Assembly: GCF_016908465.1 (NCBI RefSeq)
Contig: NZ_JAFBDY010000004.1
Location: forward strand, 124,001 to 188,000
Reading direction: 5' to 3'
DNA from: Lysinibacillus composti
GTDB lineage: Bacteria > Bacillota > Bacilli > Bacillales_A > Planococcaceae
Length of the DNA: 64,000 nt
Shown here one piece after another: positions 27,343-35,933 of this stretch. How positions within the stretch are numbered: position 1 is the stretch's first letter; the number at the start of each line of letters is the position of its first letter. The notes below the pieces were generated by a model, which saw only the letters and a program-made list of their open reading frames with translations, was not told where the DNA came from and ran no database searches. A program made the position numbers and the translations under genes.

Positions 27343-29820
27343 TTGAAATCGAAAAGTATTAAGTTTTGGGCAATTATTTTAATAATAATAGTATGTTTTA
27401 CTACTACATTATTATTTAGTGCTCTAACCTATCAAAGTTTAAATCGAAACTTGGTAAACCAATATAAAAATGAATCTGAATATGTCTTAAGTCAAACATT
27501 GCTTAATTTTCAATATGAATTTTCGAACATTGAAACGTTTTTAGAGCAACTTAATCAATCTCTTCTATTGCTAAATAAGCATGAAGGAAATAGTAATGAT
27601 ATTACTTTGCTGCTTAAGCAATATCAGGACATGTCTCCATCTGGTGGAAGGTTAATTTTTGGTTTAGAGAACGGCGGATATTACCAAGCAAATGCAGGGA
27701 ATTTTCCGTTTAGTTATAATCCAAAAGAATATAACTGGTATAAAGATGCGATTAGCAATAAAGGGGAAGTAATTTGGACTGAGCCATATTTAGATTTTGT
27801 TTCACCGAAAGTCATTATTTCTGCTGCGAAAGCAGTAGAGGGGCCAGAAGGAATTTTAGGTGTAATTTCATTAGATTTTAGTCTTGCAGAAATAAGTCAT
27901 ACAATTAGTAAATCAAAAGTTGGGGAAGATGGCTTAGTCATACTACTGAGTAGTAGTGGAACTATGTTAGCAAATGGCGATAATGTTATCAGCAACTCTT
28001 TATTTGGAAACCAGCATTTTGAAATGATAAAAGCAACAAAGGAGAGACATGTCCCATACGAAATTAACAATGAAAAATATCTGCTTCATTCGAACACAAT
28101 TAAGCAAAACGGGATGACTATTGTTACTGCTATTAATGAAAAAGAGATTCGAAGTAATGTAATTAAAAGTCTCCTGCCTATTTTAGTAGCGGGTGTATTG
28201 TGTCTTGTATTATTTAGTTTTATCGCATATATCGGTACGTTAAGGGGAGTTAAACCACTAAAAAAATTAGGTACACTTATGGCTACTGTTGAAAGTGGAA
28301 ATTATCATGTGTTTGCAAGAGAAAGAGATTATAAGGAAGTAGCTCGTTTAGCAAAAGGATTTAATAGTATGATCCAAGCCATTAAAAAACGGGATCGGGA
28401 TTTGATCATTTCAAATGAGGAGCTTAAATCTACAGAAGAACGTTTACGCTCTAAATATGAGGAACTAAAAGAATCACAGAGAATTTTAAAAGCAAGTGAG
28501 GAAAAGGTAAAACAACTTGCCTCTTACGATTCGTTAACGGGTTTACTTAATAGAAGAAGTTTACTCGAAGTTCTCTATAAAGAAGTAGAAAATAATACTA
28601 ACCAAATGTTAAAGGCAATTATTTTCCTTGATTTAGATAACTTCAAAGTGATTAATGATTCATTGGGACATTCATTCGGTGATAAGTTGATTATTGAAGT
28701 AGCAAAATTGTTAAACTCTATTTCCATAAAAAAGAAAGATGTTGCAAGAATTAGCGGAGATGAATTCATTTTATTATTTCATGATTTAAAATCGATTGAG
28801 CAAGTAGAATGGATTTCTAGCGAAATTATTAGTGTTTTTGATAGTCCAGTGGTTGTTAATGGAAAAAGCTTAAATATTAGTGCAAGTATTGGGGTTGCGA
28901 TTTATCCTATTCATGCAACAACTACAGAAGAGCTATTAAAAATTGCAGATATGGCAATGTATCGTGCAAAAGAAACAGGAAAAAATGGATTCCAAATCTT
29001 TGATGAAGGTATGAAACATGAAGTCGAAGAAAAATTGAAAATTGAGCTTGGGATCCGTGAATGCTTAAAGAATAATGGTTTTGAACTTTTCTTCCAACCG
29101 CTTTATAATACACAGGCGAAAAGAATTACTCAGGTAGAAGCATTATTAAGAGTAAAGTCATCCGCACTTTCAGCATTTAATATCATGCAAATTATTCAAA
29201 CAGCTGAAGTAACAGGGCAAATTATTGATATTGATAAATGGGTAATTCGTTCAGCTTGTGAATCTATTCAACGGATAAATCATTACTTGGACGAGCCTAT
29301 AAACATCTCAATCAATATTTCACCTCTTCACATTATGCAGCAAGATTTTGTAAGAAATATTCGAGATATCATTATAGATACAGGGGTTTTTCCAGATTGG
29401 ATTGAGCTTGAAATTACGGAAACTTCTATTATGAAATCCTTTGAAGTGAATAAAAGGAAATTAGAAGAATTAAAAAGACTTGGAATATCTATTCATCTGG
29501 ATGATTTTGGAACAGGATATTCATCATTAAGTTATCTTAACAGCCTACCAATCGATCATTTGAAAATTGACAAGAGCTTTATTGATGCCATGCTACAATC
29601 TGAAAAGGAAAGAAAAATAGTTGAAACAATCATTAACCTTGCTCACAATATAGGCCTACATGTTGTTGCAGAAGGCGTCGAATATGAAGAACAATTTGAT
29701 ATGCTTAATAGCTACAATTGTGAGTTGATCCAAGGCTATTACATTAGTAAACCTGCCAATTTTGAGTATATTACTAGAACAATTAAACAATATAACGAAG
29801 AAGAAACCGTTAAAATTTAG
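27343..29820 (+). CDS. Cache-HAMP-GGDEF-EAL membrane c-di-GMP enzyme
   Basis: 825 residues. An N-terminal membrane segment (about 8-30), an extracellular Cache-like sensor (about 35-275, with YNWYKDAISNKGEVIWTEPY), a second membrane segment near 280-300 and a HAMP-like linker with coiled coil precede the enzymes. The cyclase motif is SGDEF at 471-475, a usually tolerated variant of GGDEF. The EAL motif is at 599-601, with DDFGTGYSSLSYL, KIDKSFID and AEGVE intact, so phosphodiesterase activity is expected. TTG 27343 is placed eight bases after AAGGTGAG; GTG 27334 overlaps that site. A bifunctional or GTP-tuned phosphodiesterase is likely. Confidence 0.9.
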   Translation: MKSKSIKFWAIILIIIVCFTTTLLFSALTYQSLNRNLVNQYKNESEYVLSQTLLNFQYEFSNIETFLEQLNQSLLLLNKHEGNSNDITLLLKQYQDMSPSGGRLIFGLENGGYYQANAGNFPFSYNPKEYNWYKDAISNKGEVIWTEPYLDFVSPKVIISAAKAVEGPEGILGVISLDFSLAEISHTISKSKVGEDGLVILLSSSGTMLANGDNVISNSLFGNQHFEMIKATKERHVPYEINNEKYLLHSNTIKQNGMTIVTAINEKEIRSNVIKSLLPILVAGVLCLVLFSFIAYIGTLRGVKPLKKLGTLMATVESGNYHVFARERDYKEVARLAKGFNSMIQAIKKRDRDLIISNEELKSTEERLRSKYEELKESQRILKASEEKVKQLASYDSLTGLLNRRSLLEVLYKEVENNTNQMLKAIIFLDLDNFKVINDSLGHSFGDKLIIEVAKLLNSISIKKKDVARISGDEFILLFHDLKSIEQVEWISSEIISVFDSPVVVNGKSLNISASIGVAIYPIHATTTEELLKIADMAMYRAKETGKNGFQIFDEGMKHEVEEKLKIELGIRECLKNNGFELFFQPLYNTQAKRITQVEALLRVKSSALSAFNIMQIIQTAEVTGQIIDIDKWVIRSACESIQRINHYLDEPINISINISPLHIMQQDFVRNIRDIIIDTGVFPDWIELEITETSIMKSFEVNKRKLEELKRLGISIHLDDFGTGYSSLSYLNSLPIDHLKIDKSFIDAMLQSEKERKIVETIINLAHNIGLHVVAEGVEYEEQFDMLNSYNCELIQGYYISKPANFEYITRTIKQYNEEETVKI

Positions 29821-29850
29821 AATCCACTTGTTGGATTCTTTTTTTTTTTC
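29821..29850 (+). terminator. Terminator after the GGDEF-EAL gene
   Basis: A short stem AATCCA/TGGATT directly after the stop, followed by about a dozen T. Confidence 0.85.
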
Positions 29851-29957
29851 TTAGAAATAGAATGAAACTTTTATGAAATGAATAGATTGCTATAAAAGAA
29901 AACTATAACTGTTGTTTTTAATAGGACTAACTAAAAATTTTAAAGAGGTGGGCAGTC

Positions 29958-30683
29958 TTGAAGATTATCTTAATCGTTATACTTAGTATCATTTATTTAT
30001 TCTTAGCTTTTTCAGTGGATCATATTGTACCAGCTAGAATCTTTTTATTCTTAGCTATTGCTCTGTTTATTTGGGGTTATTTTGAATATCGAAAGGAAAA
30101 TTTCAGAAGGGAGGATGAATTAATAGAGGAAACGGAAAAAGAAATTTTACAATTTCCCCATACACAAAGGATTGTATCAGAAGATTATTTAACAGCACTA
30201 TTATTAGATGAACAAAATAATAAAGTTTGTATTTTGAAGAAAGAAGACTATGATGAAAAATTCAGGGAAATAGAAGTTGATTTTCATCAACTTTATGAAG
30301 CAGCCATTGTAGAGGATGGTAAAATTCTAACATTATTCTCGAAAGGTGGATTTTTAGCAGGTTCTCTCCTAGAAGAAGGCGGTACTTCAGTTATTCATTT
30401 ATCAGAAACAGAAGAGCAGAATGAAAAAGATGAGGAGGAAAATGATGGATTAGGAGACAGAGATGTAGAGGATGGAGTATTCAAGCTAAGCATAAAAATA
30501 GTCATCGATGACTTGAAAAAGCCAATTGTTGAATTTTCCTTCTTAGAAAGTGACGAACCAATTTTAAAAGATAGCGAAGAGTATAAAGATCTTTTAAAAG
30601 AATGTACGGAATGGCATCAAAAACTAAGTATTATTATTAAACGGTACGAGAAAGAGAGAGTACCTGTTACAAGATGGAGTTAA
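29958..30683 (+). CDS. Membrane-anchored protein of unknown function
   Basis: 241 residues, not recognised. Two hydrophobic segments (about 3-19 and 25-42) are followed by a charged cytoplasmic or exposed region. There is a very acidic stretch near 150-170 (ETEEQNEKDEEEND). The C-terminal half looks like an alpha/beta domain with no catalytic motif. The start is TTG 29958 with AGAGGTGG seven bases upstream. It is flanked by two terminators and so is probably monocistronic. Confidence 0.7.
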   Translation: MKIILIVILSIIYLFLAFSVDHIVPARIFLFLAIALFIWGYFEYRKENFRREDELIEETEKEILQFPHTQRIVSEDYLTALLLDEQNNKVCILKKEDYDEKFREIEVDFHQLYEAAIVEDGKILTLFSKGGFLAGSLLEEGGTSVIHLSETEEQNEKDEEENDGLGDRDVEDGVFKLSIKIVIDDLKKPIVEFSFLESDEPILKDSEEYKDLLKECTEWHQKLSIIIKRYEKERVPVTRWS

Positions 30684-30693
30684 ATTGATAAGT

Positions 30694-30737
30694 AAGGTGT
30701 GTAATGAAGGCTGAATTCATTGCACACCTTTTTTATG
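30694..30737 (+). terminator. Terminator between convergent genes
   Basis: A 15-bp stem with a mismatch (AAGGTGTGTAATGAA against TTCATTGCACACCTT) and six T. Confidence 0.88.
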
Positions 30738-30756
30738 ACAAAAATGCATGTTCCTT

Positions 30757-31251
30757 TTATGGGCGAATTGTAACAGCAGTACCGTTTGGGACAATACTTG
30801 CTAATTCTTCAACATCTTGATTGTACATTCGGACACAGCCTTTTGATACTGCATTTCCGATTGAACTTGGATCATTTGTACCGTGGATACCATAATGTTC
30901 TTTCGATAACGTTAGCCACATTGTACCAAAAGGTCCACCTGGATAAGGATGCCTATTGACAATAACAAAATCTCCGACTGGTGTTTCATAAAGCATTCTA
31001 CCAACCGCTATTGGATACATCTTTTGTAATTCATTATTCCGATAAAGCTTAAGTGTACGATCATTAATCGAAACTTCAATACGATAGGGAATAGTATCAG
31101 GATCAGGCAAGCCTGGAATCTCAATTTGTTGACCTACATAAATCATATCTGGATTAATCGTTGGATTAGCACCGATGATAATTTGCAGTGGAGTACGATA
31201 ATTTCTTGAGATTTGCAGTAATGTTTCACCCGGTATAACTGTATGAAGCAT
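30757..31251 (-). CDS. ykuD: LysM-L,D-transpeptidase YkuD
   Basis: 164 residues, as in B. subtilis YkuD. An N-terminal LysM peptidoglycan-binding domain (about 1-50, [15 protein letters not shown]) is followed by an L,D-transpeptidase domain with the active-site motif [20 protein letters not shown], whose cysteine is the nucleophile. It forms or edits direct cross-links in the wall; YkuD is linked to spores in B. subtilis. The start is ATG 31251 behind GGAGAT; an ATG six codons upstream would place that site inside the gene. Confidence 0.95.
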   Translation of the reverse strand: MLHTVIPGETLLQISRNYRTPLQIIIGANPTINPDMIYVGQQIEIPGLPDPDTIPYRIEVSINDRTLKLYRNNELQKMYPIAVGRMLYETPVGDFVIVNRHPYPGGPFGTMWLTLSKEHYGIHGTNDPSSIGNAVSKGCVRMYNQDVEELASIVPNGTAVTIRP

Positions 31252-31411
31252 TTCAACATCTCCGTTCATTTTGTTATTCTCTCTAATCTATGAAGAAGTG
31301 GATGAGTCAGTTCCTTTTACTTAGTCATTTAATCTGCCAATGAAGTTCATTTCTTCATTCGTACATACTTAAAATCCATAAGGAATAAATTTACAAAATC
31401 TTAACATTACA

Positions 31412-31452
31412 AACTAATAGTATTAGTTATAATAAAACTAACGGCATTAGTT
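31412..31452 (+). promoter_or_regulatory. Twin TetR-type operators around a -10 box
   Basis: Two 17-bp sites, AACTAATAGTATTAGTT (31412-31428) and AACTAACGGCATTAGTT (31436-31452), share the arms AACTAA/TTAGTT and are centred 24 bp apart. A TATAAT box (31428-31433) lies between them. This fits repression by the TetR protein encoded two genes downstream. The -35 box is not clear. Confidence 0.72.
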
Positions 31453-31498
31453 TCTAGAGGAGGAGTTAAGAGCTAGGGATCTTTTGGAGTATGGAAAA

Positions 31499-31603
31499 AT
31501 GATGAAGCAATTTTATACTTTTATTGTTGGGATTCGTATTTGTTTTGGGTTGTATAAAATTTCTAGAAGGGAAGTTGATTATTTTGAAAGTACAAAAGTT
31601 TAA
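31499..31603 (+). CDS. Possible 34-residue peptide overlapping the MBL gene
   Basis: ATG 31499 opens a frame reading MMKQFYTFIVGIRICFGLYK and ending at TAA 31601-31603, after a GGAG at nine-base spacing. The hydrophobic start could be a small membrane peptide or a remnant. The better ribosome site in this leader (AGGAGG at 31457) has no start codon at normal distance, which suggests that part of the leader or a gene was lost. Weak call. Confidence 0.25.
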   Translation: MMKQFYTFIVGIRICFGLYKISRREVDYFESTKV

Positions 31604-32303
31604 TCGAATAGTTCAATTAACGCTATGGCCAAAATTATTTCCAATAAATTGTTACCTATATGAGGAACAAAATGAATTGACATTAATTGATACAGGTATG
31701 CAGGCAAGTTTTAAGGGAATTGTTGAAGAGATTCAAAGTTTAGGTAAACCTCTTACGAATATCATTTTGACACACGCCCATGGTGATCATCTTGGTGCAC
31801 TAGATTTTTTAAAACAAGAATTCCCAGAAGTATGTGTATCTATCTCAGTCCGTGACAGTCGTTTAATGAAGGGCGATAAATCATTAGATCAAGATGAGCC
31901 ACAAACCCCGATAAAAGGTGATATCCCTAAAAACCTAAAAACAGTGCCTGATCGATTATTAAAGGAAAATGATCTAATTGGCTCTTTAGTAGTGATTGAA
32001 ACACCGGGCCATACACCAGGATCTATTTCTCTTTTTGATAAAACGAACGGAATATTGATGGCTGGAGATGCTTTACAGACGCAAGGGAAGATTGCGATTT
32101 GTGGTCAATTTGTTCCTCTTTTTCCGTTTCCGGCTTTTGGTACCTGGAACAAAGACTTATCCCTTGAAAGCGCCAAAAAGATTCTAAAGTTAAATCCTTC
32201 ATTACTTGCAGTAGGTCATGGGCAAGTAATTGAGAATCCAGTACAAAATATTCAACAAGCTATTTTTGAAGCTGAGAAGAAATTGAAGAAGGTTGGAGCA
32301 TAG
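31584..32303 (+). CDS. MBL-fold metallo-hydrolase
   Basis: 239 residues from TTG 31584 (AAGGGA upstream); TTG 31575 is an alternative and the longer frame from 31524 has no binding site. The zinc motif THAHGDHLG lies near residue 61, then ETPGHTPGS and AGDALQTQG, and a final GHG near the C-terminus. This fits a glyoxalase II-like or quorum-lactonase-like hydrolase with two metals. Its stop abuts the start of a TetR gene, so the pair forms an autoregulated unit; an enzyme removing the TetR ligand is a reasonable inference. Confidence 0.88.
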   Translation: MKVQKFNRIVQLTLWPKLFPINCYLYEEQNELTLIDTGMQASFKGIVEEIQSLGKPLTNIILTHAHGDHLGALDFLKQEFPEVCVSISVRDSRLMKGDKSLDQDEPQTPIKGDIPKNLKTVPDRLLKENDLIGSLVVIETPGHTPGSISLFDKTNGILMAGDALQTQGKIAICGQFVPLFPFPAFGTWNKDLSLESAKKILKLNPSLLAVGHGQVIENPVQNIQQAIFEAEKKLKKVGA

Positions 32304-32873
32304 ATGTCACCAAGAGTTGGATTAGATCTATTGACTATTATCAATACAGCAGCGGAAATTGCAGATACAGATGGCGTAGACAATGTAACCCTTGCGGCTA
32401 TTGCGAGGAAGTTAAATGTTCGTTCACCCTCACTTTTTAATCATATTCAAGGGTTACCAGAACTTAAAAGGCATCTTTCCCTTCGCGGATTAACATTACT
32501 AAATGAAAAATTAACCGAGGCAGCAAAGGGGAAAATGAAAGATGAGGCACTAATTTCAATGGCATATGGGTATCTAGAGTTTTCAAGGGAACATAACGGA
32601 TTATATGATCTTACACTAAGTGCTCCTGAGCCAAATGACGAAGAAATGCAGACAGCAAGTAGAAAAATCATTCAACTACTATCAAACATTTTAAGTGACT
32701 ATCATTTAACAAATGAAAATACAATCCATGCTATTAGAGCACTAAGAAGTATCCTTCATGGGTTCTCATCCTTAGAGCAAAAACAGGCTTTTAATTTAGC
32801 AGTTGAGCCTGAAGAAAGCTTTCAAGTGTTAATAGCTGGATTTATTTCTTATTTAAATCAATTAGGAAGCTAA
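32304..32873 (+). CDS. TetR-family repressor with WHG-type C-terminal domain
   Basis: 189 residues. The N-terminal helix-turn-helix is clear: VTLAAIARKLNVRSPSLFNHI at about 28-48. The C-terminal ligand domain contains AIRALRSILHGFSSLE, the pattern of the TetR_C_33 (WHG) group. The ATG follows the MBL stop with no gap. The twin palindromes over the operon promoter are its probable operators. Confidence 0.88.
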   Translation: MSPRVGLDLLTIINTAAEIADTDGVDNVTLAAIARKLNVRSPSLFNHIQGLPELKRHLSLRGLTLLNEKLTEAAKGKMKDEALISMAYGYLEFSREHNGLYDLTLSAPEPNDEEMQTASRKIIQLLSNILSDYHLTNENTIHAIRALRSILHGFSSLEQKQAFNLAVEPEESFQVLIAGFISYLNQLGS

Positions 32874-32887
32874 ACAGCACAATTTGT

Positions 32888-32930
32888 AAAGACAATTCCT
32901 TTTGAAAATTGAAGGGGGATTGTCTTTTTG
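32888..32930 (+). terminator. Terminator after the MBL-tetR operon
   Basis: A stem of AAAGACAAT(T)CC with GG(G)ATTGTCTTT followed by T-rich sequence. Confidence 0.82.
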
Positions 32931-33192
32931 TTTTTTAACATTAAAAAGAAAATAGGTGAAAAAAGACGCGTACTAATAGAATTTTTCTATCTACTATAAA
33001 ATTTTTTCTATCAGTAAAAGTATTCAAATTTTAAAATTTACATGGTAGGATAAACGAAATTAAAAAGTTTACAATACCTATTTGTTTAATGCGGATAAAA
33101 AGGGGATAGGTCAATTTTTTAGCCACAAAACTAAGTATTCTTGTTGGTATTGTAATGATTAAAACTAAAGGAATAGAAAAGGGGTATTATCA
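32931..33192. other. Upstream region of the binding-protein gene
   Basis: AT-rich leader; I see no ORF, riboswitch or convincing operator. Confidence 0.35.
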
Positions 33193-34017
33193 ATGAAGAA
33201 AACATGGTTATGGTCAATAAGTTCTGCGATTTTATTACTATCAGCTTGCTCATCAAATACTGCGACAGAAGAAAAAAAGGAAAAAGTTGCAACTAACGCT
33301 AATACAGAAGAAGTACAAAAAATTGTAGTAGGAACAGGTACGCAATTCCCAAATATTTGTTTTCTTGATGAAGATGGAAATTTAACTGGTTACGATATTG
33401 AGATGGTTAAAGCAATAGATGAAAAATTACCAGAGTATGAATTTGAGTTTCAAACAATGGATTTTCCTAATTTATTAGTAAGTTTAGAAACAGATAAAAT
33501 TGATTTTGTTGCACATCAAATGGAAGTTACTGAAGAGAGAGAAGAGAAATATTTGTTTAACAAAGAGCCTTATAATGTATTTCCATTGAAAGTAACTGTT
33601 CATCAAGACAATGATGAAATTCAATCAATTGACGACTTGAAAGGGAAAAAAGTTGGAGCAACACCTACAAGTAGTTCTGCTGTACTTCTGGAAAAATATA
33701 ATAGTGAACATGATTTGGGGGCAGAAATTGTATATTCGCAAAGCTCTGTTGACTCGAACCAACAATTAAAGACTGGTCGTATTGATGCTATTGTATCAAC
33801 TCCATTTGCTGTAGATTTTGTCAACGAACAATCTGATGCCCAACAAAAGGTTGTGGGAGAAGCTTTATCAAGTTCAAAGGTATTCTTCTTATTCAATAAA
33901 GATGAAACAGCACTTGCTGATCGAATCGATGAGGCACTTGTTGAATTGAAAGAAGAAGGAGTCGTTAGTGAACTAAGCTTGAAATGGCTGGGAGCAGATT
34001 ATAGCGTTGATTTTTAA
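33193..34017 (+). CDS. Amino-acid ABC transporter substrate-binding lipoprotein (cystine-type)
   Basis: 274 residues. A lipoprotein signal ends in the lipobox LLLSAC (Cys 19), so the protein is lipid-anchored outside the membrane. The mature part is a family 3 periplasmic binding protein: VVGTGTQFPNICFLDEDG, then GYDIEMVKAI, VAHQMEVTEEREEKYLFN, and GKKVGATPTSSSAV. These fit TcyJ/TcyK/YxeM-like proteins for cystine and S-substituted cysteines. No permease or ATPase gene is adjacent, so it must borrow a transporter encoded elsewhere. An acetyltransferase gene follows 44 bases later. Confidence 0.9.
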   Translation: MKKTWLWSISSAILLLSACSSNTATEEKKEKVATNANTEEVQKIVVGTGTQFPNICFLDEDGNLTGYDIEMVKAIDEKLPEYEFEFQTMDFPNLLVSLETDKIDFVAHQMEVTEEREEKYLFNKEPYNVFPLKVTVHQDNDEIQSIDDLKGKKVGATPTSSSAVLLEKYNSEHDLGAEIVYSQSSVDSNQQLKTGRIDAIVSTPFAVDFVNEQSDAQQKVVGEALSSSKVFFLFNKDETALADRIDEALVELKEEGVVSELSLKWLGADYSVDF

Positions 34018-34061
34018 TACTAGATGTATAATTAGGTAAATACGTTTGAGAAGGGGATTGA

Positions 34062-34577
34062 ATGGGAAATTTAATTTTCATCAGTACTTTATCAGAAGAA
34101 GATAAAGAGGCTGCTCGTGATGTGTTAATTACTAGCTATGAACAATATCGAGATAGCTTTAAAAGTCAAGAAGCGTTTAATAATTATCTATTAGATATTA
34201 AAAAATCATTAGATAACCCAAAGATTGAAAAAGTCTTAGTTGCAAAAGATGATACTCAGGCAGTGTTGGGAACTCTACAAATATACGCAAATAGTGAAGA
34301 AGCTTATGGGAGACCTGAATTAAATATTCATACCCCAATCGTTCGGTTATTAGGTGTACACCCTTCAGCTAGAGGTAAAGGGATTGCAAGAAAATTACTT
34401 CAAGAGAGTATTGAGTATGCAAAACAGAAAGGTGCAAAGAGTTTGTATCTACACACGGGTGATATCATGAAAGATGCAATCCGCTTGTATGAACGATTCG
34501 GATTCCAAAGAGATTTTGAAAAGGAATTTGGTAATCGAGGTAATTTAGTAATGTGCTATCGGTTTGATATTGTCTAG
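34062..34577 (+). CDS. GNAT N-acetyltransferase
   Basis: 171 residues. The acetyl-CoA loop is VHPSARGKGIARKLL near residues 97-111, followed by LYLHTGDIMKDAIRLYERFGF. The HTGDxM variant of the last strand is shared with the acetyltransferase at 41223. It lies after an amino-acid-binding lipoprotein, as SnaA/SnaB-type enzymes that acetylate S-modified cysteines lie beside cystine-type transporters in B. subtilis; the function is inferred from that context. AAGGGG precedes the ATG. Confidence 0.88.
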   Translation: MGNLIFISTLSEEDKEAARDVLITSYEQYRDSFKSQEAFNNYLLDIKKSLDNPKIEKVLVAKDDTQAVLGTLQIYANSEEAYGRPELNIHTPIVRLLGVHPSARGKGIARKLLQESIEYAKQKGAKSLYLHTGDIMKDAIRLYERFGFQRDFEKEFGNRGNLVMCYRFDIV

Positions 34578-34601
34578 AATAACAAGTTTAAAACATATCT
34601 A

Positions 34602-34637
34602 AAAGACCCTCCCATATTATTGTGGGAGGGTCTTTAG
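34602..34637 (+). terminator. Terminator between the GNAT and GGDEF genes
   Basis: A perfect 13-bp stem AAAGACCCTCCCA/TGGGAGGGTCTTT, usable in both directions between convergent genes. Confidence 0.93.
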
Positions 34638-34639
34638 TG

Positions 34640-35701
34640 TTATCGACATATAAGACAATCTCTACCTTTCCTTTTTGCCATATATAAGTTTTGGTCTGCC
34701 TGATTTACATTACTTAGTAAAGATAGATGATCATTCATTTCGGTTAGTCCAATGGAAACAGTAATTTGGATTGTTTTTGAATTGCCAATTGGAAAAGAGG
34801 CGGAGCGAATTTCTTGAATAATTTCTTCTATCATTTCTTTTGCTTCGTCATTAGTGGAATTACCAATGTAAATGATAAATTCTTCTCCTCCATATCGCCC
34901 TATTGTTACTCTCTCATTTCTATACTTAATTAAAATATTACTTAATAATACTAAAATTTTATCTCCAACTAGATGTCCATGTGTATCGTTAATTTGTTTG
35001 AAGTGATCAATGTCTAACATTGCTAAAAAGTGTTTAGGTTGGAGAGTGGTTATTTTTCTATGAACAACCTCATAAAACTTTCGTTTATTAAAGAGGTTTG
35101 TAAGCGGATCTTCTGTTGCTAATTTTTCAAGTTCTTCATTTAACGTGCGGCGTTGACGATCTTGTGTAATAAACATGTAAAGAATAGTTGCAGTAATAAC
35201 AAAAGATGACCCTCGAATAAATGCAGTGCTTTTAAAAATCTCCCATCCATTTGGAATGATATAGATAATTGGAAAGTCGGAAAAGAGCCAACATGCAATA
35301 ATAATTACAATGCCCTCTATATAATTTTTATTAAATTTAGAACGGTGGTGGAATGCCAGGGCGATGAGTGTTGGTCCAATCATCCCAAATAGTATACCAG
35401 GAACCATTCCTGCTCCTCCCATAAAGAACCGCCATACAGATGCAATAAGTAAAGTAGGGAGTGCTTTTTTCCAACCATGTATATAAGCAATAAATATTAA
35501 TGGGATCATTCTCATATCCACCCAATAATGGTTGAAACGGATTGGTAAATAAAACATCGAAATAACAGCTACAGACCCTACAATAATCATTGTTATTTGA
35601 AACAATGAAGTAGGAATTTTCTTTTTATGATTCATTACCATAGACATGGATAAATGGAATAGTAAAATAATCGCTAAATTAGACAGGATGGACTGTAGCA
35701 T
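34640..35701 (-). CDS. Membrane diguanylate cyclase (5TM-GGDEF)
   Basis: 353 residues. Five or six hydrophobic segments in the first 180 residues, of the 5TMR-LYT sensor kind (VDMRMIPLIFIAYIHGWKKAL), are followed by a GGDEF domain: DPLTNLFNKRKF, LDIDHFKQINDTHGHLVGD and the active motif RYGGEEF. It should make c-di-GMP at the membrane. The ATG at 35701 has GAAAGG nine bases upstream; the frame extends further but with no site. It may oppose the EAL enzyme at 27-30 kb. Confidence 0.92.
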   Translation of the reverse strand: MLQSILSNLAIILLFHLSMSMVMNHKKKIPTSLFQITMIIVGSVAVISMFYLPIRFNHYWVDMRMIPLIFIAYIHGWKKALPTLLIASVWRFFMGGAGMVPGILFGMIGPTLIALAFHHRSKFNKNYIEGIVIIIACWLFSDFPIIYIIPNGWEIFKSTAFIRGSSFVITATILYMFITQDRQRRTLNEELEKLATEDPLTNLFNKRKFYEVVHRKITTLQPKHFLAMLDIDHFKQINDTHGHLVGDKILVLLSNILIKYRNERVTIGRYGGEEFIIYIGNSTNDEAKEMIEEIIQEIRSASFPIGNSKTIQITVSIGLTEMNDHLSLLSNVNQADQNLYMAKRKGRDCLICR

Positions 35702-35933
35702 CTTATTCAACCTTTCGGGAATATAAAAATAGATAAATGTTATTATAGATTGTTTAAATAGATAGTAATTAAATATTACCATAAATTTCTATTTATATAA
35801 TGATTTTCACATATTATTCAATATTATTTTAAATTTAGTAGAGATGAAAAATTGGAATATTCAATAACAATCTATTAGTTAAAATAAATGATGTTATAAT
35901 ACTAGATGAAATAGAAAATTATGGAGGATGGGT

